From contig NZ_VMRJ01000002.1 in assembly GCF_007713685.1 (NCBI RefSeq), forward strand, positions 186,001-250,000: a DNA stretch of 64,000 bases, in the 5' to 3' direction. The notes beneath the pieces are model-generated. The model was not told the origin of the DNA, made no database searches, and saw nothing but the letters and a program-made list of their open reading frames with translations. How positions within the stretch are numbered: position 1 is the first letter of the stretch; the number at the start of each line of letters is the position of its first letter. Origin of the DNA: Hymenobacter setariae. Lineage in GTDB: Bacteria; Bacteroidota; Bacteroidia; Cytophagales; Hymenobacteraceae. This document shows positions 60,367 to 64,000 of this stretch, one piece after another. A program made the translations under genes and the position numbers.

Positions 60367-63300
60367 ATGAAAATCACCAAGCTGCTCGTCGCCAATCGGG
60401 GAGAAATTGCCATTCGCGTGTTTCGCGCCGCTTCCGAACTCGGCATTCCCACGGTAGCCCTCTACACCTACGAAGACCGGTATTCGCTGCACCGCTACAA
60501 GGCCGACGAGGCCTACCAGATTGGGCGCGACGACGAGCCGCTGCGGCCCTACCTCGATATTGAGGGCGTAATTAAAGTAGCCAAGGAAAACGGCGCCAAC
60601 GCCATTCACCCCGGCTACGGCTTCCTGAGCGAAAACGCTACGCTGGCCCGGCGCTGCCGCGAGGAAGGCATCATCTTCGTGGGCCCGCGCCCCGAGGTGA
60701 TGGAAGCCCTAGGTGACAAAGTAGCCGCCAAAGAGGTAGCCTTGAAGTGCGGCGTGCCGCTCATCGAAAGCTCGGAGCAAGACCTGACCGACATCGACGT
60801 GGCCCTAGCCGAGGCCCACCGCATCGGCTACCCCGTGATGTTGAAAGCCGCCAGCGGCGGCGGTGGCCGCGGCATGCGCGTCATTCGCGACGACGAGCAG
60901 CTGGCTAAGGGCTTCTTCGAAGCTCGCAACGAGGCGCAGAACGCCTTTGGCGACGATACGGTATTCCTGGAAAAGTTTGTGGAGCGGCCCAAGCACATCG
61001 AGGTGCAGCTGGTGGGCGACCAGCACGGCCACCTCACGCACCTCTACGAGCGCGACTGCTCGGTGCAGCGCCGCTTCCAGAAGGTGGTAGAGGTGGCCCC
61101 GGCCGTAGACCTAACCGAGTCGCTACGCAGCAAGCTCTACGAATACGCCTTGCAGATTGGCCGTGCCGTGGGCTACGATAACGTAGGCACGGTCGAGTTC
61201 TTGGTCAACCCCGAACTCGACCGCATTTATTTCATCGAAGTGAACCCCCGCATCCAGGTCGAGCACACCGTGACCGAGATGATAACGGGCGTGGACTTGA
61301 TTAAAACCCAGCTCTTCATTGCCTCGGGCTTCCCGCTCGAAGCACCCGAAATCGGCCTAGGTCCCGATGTGGTGGTGCCACGCATGGGGGTGGCCGTGCA
61401 GTGCCGCATCACGACCGAAGACGCCACCAACGACTTTAAGCCTGACTACGGCACGGTGGTGGCCTACCGCTCGGCGGGCGGCTTCGGTATTCGGCTCGAC
61501 CAGGGTTCGGTGTACCAGGGTGCGGTTATTTCGCCGTTCTTCGATTCTTTACTAGTGAAGGTGTCAACCCAGGCGCCCACGCTGGCCAGCGCGGCTCAGA
61601 AGATGCTGCGCACCTTGGATGAGTTTCGGGTACGCGGGGTGAAAACCAACATGCAGTTCTTGCAGAATATCGTCCGCAATGCCGACTTCCAAGCCGGCCA
61701 CGCCACGGTAGACTTTATTAAGGACCACCCCGAACTACTGCAGTTTAAGACCCGGCTCGACCGCGCCACGCGCACCCTCAATTTCATCGGGGAGATAACC
61801 GTGAACGGCAACCCCGACGTAGCCGGCCGCGTGGACGAGCGCCGCCAGATTCGCAAGCCTCCGCTGCCCGCCGCCGACCTCAGCGTGGCCCCCGCCGATG
61901 GTACCCGCCAGAAGCTGCTGGCCCTAGGCCCCGATGAGTTTGCCAAGTGGCTGCGCGCCGAGCCCGCCATCCACTACACCGACACCACGCTGCGCGACGC
62001 CCACCAGAGCCTGCTGGCTACCCGCATGCGCACCATCGACATGCTGAAGGTGGCCGACCGCTACGCCCGCCAGCACCCGCAGACGTTCTCGATGGAGGTG
62101 TGGGGCGGTGCGACCTTCGACGTGGCCCTGCGCTTTTTGCACGAAGACCCCTGGGCTCGCCTCACGCGGCTGCGCACAGCGGTGCCTAACATCATGTTGC
62201 AAATGCTGATACGCGGGGCTAATGGGGTGGGCTACAAAGCGTATCCGGATAATCTGACGGAAAAATTTGTAGCTACGGCCAGCGAAAAAGGCATCGACCT
62301 GTTCCGCATCTTCGACTCCTTGAACTGGATGAAGGGCATGGAAGGCTGCATCAACTACGTGCGCAAGCAAACGCCCGGCCTGGCCGAAGGCAGCATCTGC
62401 TACACCGGCGACATCCTGGATACCAGCCGGCCCAAGTACAACCTCGACTACTACCTCACGCTGGCGCGCCAACTAGAGGAAGCGGGTGCGCACATTCTCT
62501 GCATCAAGGATATGGCCGGCTTGCTCAAGCCCTACGCCGCCGCCGAGCTGATACCCGCGCTGCGCGAAACGGTGAAAATTCCGATTCATCTGCACACCCA
62601 CGATACCAGCAGCCTGCAGCCCGCCACCTACCTCAAGGCCGTGGAAGCGGGCGTAAACGTTATTGATGTGGCCCTAGGTGGTCTCTCAGGCCTTACCTCG
62701 CAGCCCAACTTCAACTCGGTGGTGGAGATGCTGCGCCACTCGCCCCGCCACCGCGAGTTCGACCAAACCAGCCTCAACCAATTCAGCGACTACTTCGAGG
62801 CGTTGCGCGAGCAGTATTATCCCTTCGAGAGCGGCCTGCTGGCCGGTACGGCCGAGGTCTACGAGCACGAAATACCGGGCGGGCAGTACTCCAACCTGCG
62901 GCCCCAGGCGGCGGCCCTAGGGCTGCTTGACAAGTTTGGAGAAGTGAAGCAGCGCTTCCACGATGCCAATGAACTGCTCGGCGACATTCCGAAGGTGACG
63001 CCTTCCTCGAAGGTGGTCGGCGACTTGTCCCTATTTATGGTGTCTAATAACTTGACGCCGCAAGACGTGCTGGAGAAAGGCCCGACGCTGAATTTCCCCG
63101 AGTCGGTGCGCGAGCTGCTGCGCGGCGACATTGGCCAGCCCGAGGGCGGGTGGCCCACGGACATTCAACACGCCGTGCTGCGCGACGAGAAGCCCTTTAC
63201 TGAGCGGCCGGGCGAGCATTTGGCGCCCATCGACTTCGAGAAGGAGTGGGCCGAATTTGAGAAAACGCACCCCTACGCGCAGTTTACCGACCTGCTTTCT

Positions 63301-63810
63301 AGCCTGCTCTATCCCAAGGTGTTTGCCGATTACTGGGAATTTCGCAAGAGCTACGGCGACGTGAGCCGCGTGCCCACGCCCGTGTTCTTTTTTGGCCTGA
63401 AGGAAGGCGAGGAAACTATTATCGAAATAGCGCGGGGCAAGTCGATTATTATCCGCTTGCAAAGCATCGGCCCAGTCAACGCTGAGGGTATGCGCACCAT
63501 GTTCTTCACCCTCAACGGCCAGACGCGTAACCTGGAGATACGCGACCAGGGCGTGGAAGTGAAAACCGTGCACAACGCCAAGGCCGACCGCGCCAATTCA
63601 AAGCAGATTGCCGCTCCGCTGCAAGGCCTGCTCAGTAAAATGCTGGTAGAAGCCGGCCAGCAGGTCACGAAAAACACGCCACTCTTCGTTATCGAAGCCA
63701 TGAAGATGGAAACCACCATCACTGCCCCCGACGACCTTACGGTAGGTACCATCACCCTAGGCGAAGGCACCCGCGTGCTGGCCGATGACCTGGTGCTGAC
63801 GGTGGCCTAG
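60367..63810 (+). CDS. pyc: Pyruvate carboxylase
   Basis: 1147-residue biotin enzyme that converts pyruvate, bicarbonate and ATP to oxaloacetate (anaplerosis). The biotin carboxylase half (~1-460) shows VANRGEIAIRVFRAASELG, HPGYGFLSENA, the ATP-grasp Gly loop ASGGGGRGMRVI and EVNPRIQVEHTVTEMITG. The carboxyltransferase domain (~535-830) has DTTLRDAHQSLLATRMRT and THDTSS, with metal-binding His residues (HLHTHD). The biotin carrier domain at the end carries AMKMET with the biotinylated Lys at ~1113. Full length and single-chain, as in other Bacteroidetes and Firmicutes. No pyruvate metabolism genes are adjacent. Confidence 0.98.
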   Translation: MKITKLLVANRGEIAIRVFRAASELGIPTVALYTYEDRYSLHRYKADEAYQIGRDDEPLRPYLDIEGVIKVAKENGANAIHPGYGFLSENATLARRCREEGIIFVGPRPEVMEALGDKVAAKEVALKCGVPLIESSEQDLTDIDVALAEAHRIGYPVMLKAASGGGGRGMRVIRDDEQLAKGFFEARNEAQNAFGDDTVFLEKFVERPKHIEVQLVGDQHGHLTHLYERDCSVQRRFQKVVEVAPAVDLTESLRSKLYEYALQIGRAVGYDNVGTVEFLVNPELDRIYFIEVNPRIQVEHTVTEMITGVDLIKTQLFIASGFPLEAPEIGLGPDVVVPRMGVAVQCRITTEDATNDFKPDYGTVVAYRSAGGFGIRLDQGSVYQGAVISPFFDSLLVKVSTQAPTLASAAQKMLRTLDEFRVRGVKTNMQFLQNIVRNADFQAGHATVDFIKDHPELLQFKTRLDRATRTLNFIGEITVNGNPDVAGRVDERRQIRKPPLPAADLSVAPADGTRQKLLALGPDEFAKWLRAEPAIHYTDTTLRDAHQSLLATRMRTIDMLKVADRYARQHPQTFSMEVWGGATFDVALRFLHEDPWARLTRLRTAVPNIMLQMLIRGANGVGYKAYPDNLTEKFVATASEKGIDLFRIFDSLNWMKGMEGCINYVRKQTPGLAEGSICYTGDILDTSRPKYNLDYYLTLARQLEEAGAHILCIKDMAGLLKPYAAAELIPALRETVKIPIHLHTHDTSSLQPATYLKAVEAGVNVIDVALGGLSGLTSQPNFNSVVEMLRHSPRHREFDQTSLNQFSDYFEALREQYYPFESGLLAGTAEVYEHEIPGGQYSNLRPQAAALGLLDKFGEVKQRFHDANELLGDIPKVTPSSKVVGDLSLFMVSNNLTPQDVLEKGPTLNFPESVRELLRGDIGQPEGGWPTDIQHAVLRDEKPFTERPGEHLAPIDFEKEWAEFEKTHPYAQFTDLLSSLLYPKVFADYWEFRKSYGDVSRVPTPVFFFGLKEGEETIIEIARGKSIIIRLQSIGPVNAEGMRTMFFTLNGQTRNLEIRDQGVEVKTVHNAKADRANSKQIAAPLQGLLSKMLVEAGQQVTKNTPLFVIEAMKMETTITAPDDLTVGTITLGEGTRVLADDLVLTVA

Positions 63811-63873
63811 CAGCTTGTCGCCATTATTCCCTAGTTTGTAGCAGATTACCTAAACCCAGTAAGAAGCCAGCTC

Positions 63874-64000
63874 ATGCGCACCTCGCTTTTAGTTCTTGCC
63901 TGCCTTGCACTGCCACTAGTAGGAATGGCGCAGATTAGTGATTTGCACACCGACCCGCGCGGCGGCACCCTCAACGACCGGTTTGCCCTAGGTTACTTCA
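63874..64000 (+). CDS. Start of a secreted protein (cut by the window end)
   Basis: The first 42 codons of an open frame from the ATG at 63874. They encode a Sec signal peptide (MRTSLLVLACLALPLVGMAQ) followed by ISDLHTDPRGGTLNDRFALG. The Cys within the hydrophobic core is not in a lipobox position. Too little is visible to name a family. Confidence 0.6.
   Translation, partial: MRTSLLVLACLALPLVGMAQISDLHTDPRGGTLNDRFALGYF

Overview
The window looks like chromosomal DNA of a GC-rich member of the Bacteroidetes, most probably Hymenobacter or a close relative in the Cytophagales. The evidence is a secreted protein with a type IX secretion (T9SS) sorting tail, several promoters with the Bacteroidetes -7 box TAnnTTTG close to start codons, almost no Shine-Dalgarno sequences, a heptaprenylglyceryl/geranylgeranylglyceryl phosphate synthase, and Bacteroidetes-type lipoproteins and DUF4142 proteins. 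The genus call is inference. I saw no rRNA, tRNA, CRISPR array, transposase or prophage.

Layout. 1-8 kb: ridA, gltX, a T9SS cargo protein, a MORN-like lipoprotein, an AIM24 protein, a histone-deacetylase-family enzyme, CsbD and a frame-broken lipoprotein. 8-17 kb: a large helical protein of unknown function, a short SDR, a zinc-ribbon protein, rpoN, asnS and an AlgJ/AlgI-like O-acetylation pair. 17-27 kb: a Rieske-FAD reductase, two paralogous secreted proteins, uvrA, a lipoprotein, and an apparent operon of a YedY-like molybdoenzyme, an FNR-type reductase and a TMEM175-like channel. 27-33 kb: one giant 1986-residue DUF2339 membrane protein built from tandem copies of a ~200-residue membrane module. 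33-44 kb: two DUF4142 lipoproteins, ispD, queA divergent from an FtsX-type permease, a LOG protein, polA and a thioredoxin-fold protein. 44-54 kb: an aquaglyceroporin, a GreA/GreB-like protein, a DoxX-like protein, a SUKH/SMI1 protein, a methyltransferase, a YpdA-like reductase, two lipocalin-like lipoproteins separated by the decayed remains of a J-protein gene end, the intact J-protein, a holin-like protein, an acidic low-complexity protein and the prenylglyceryl phosphate synthase. 54-64 kb: an AraC regulator, an acyl-CoA dehydrogenase, a probable panD-flippase-rfaE2-metallopeptidase operon, pyruvate carboxylase and the start of a secreted protein.

Most genes are housekeeping or envelope functions in short operons. 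The less ordinary signals are in DNA structure: the palindrome CCTAGG occurs about one hundred times (hand count) in coding and intergenic DNA alike; convergent genes are separated by unusually long, nearly perfect hairpins, one a loopless 58-bp palindrome centred on CCTAGG; a small dispersed repeat sits next to two such hairpins; and a decayed gene fragment carries a 20-bp perfect stem. I found no clear multi-gene defence or toxin system; the SUKH gene is an isolated immunity-like gene.
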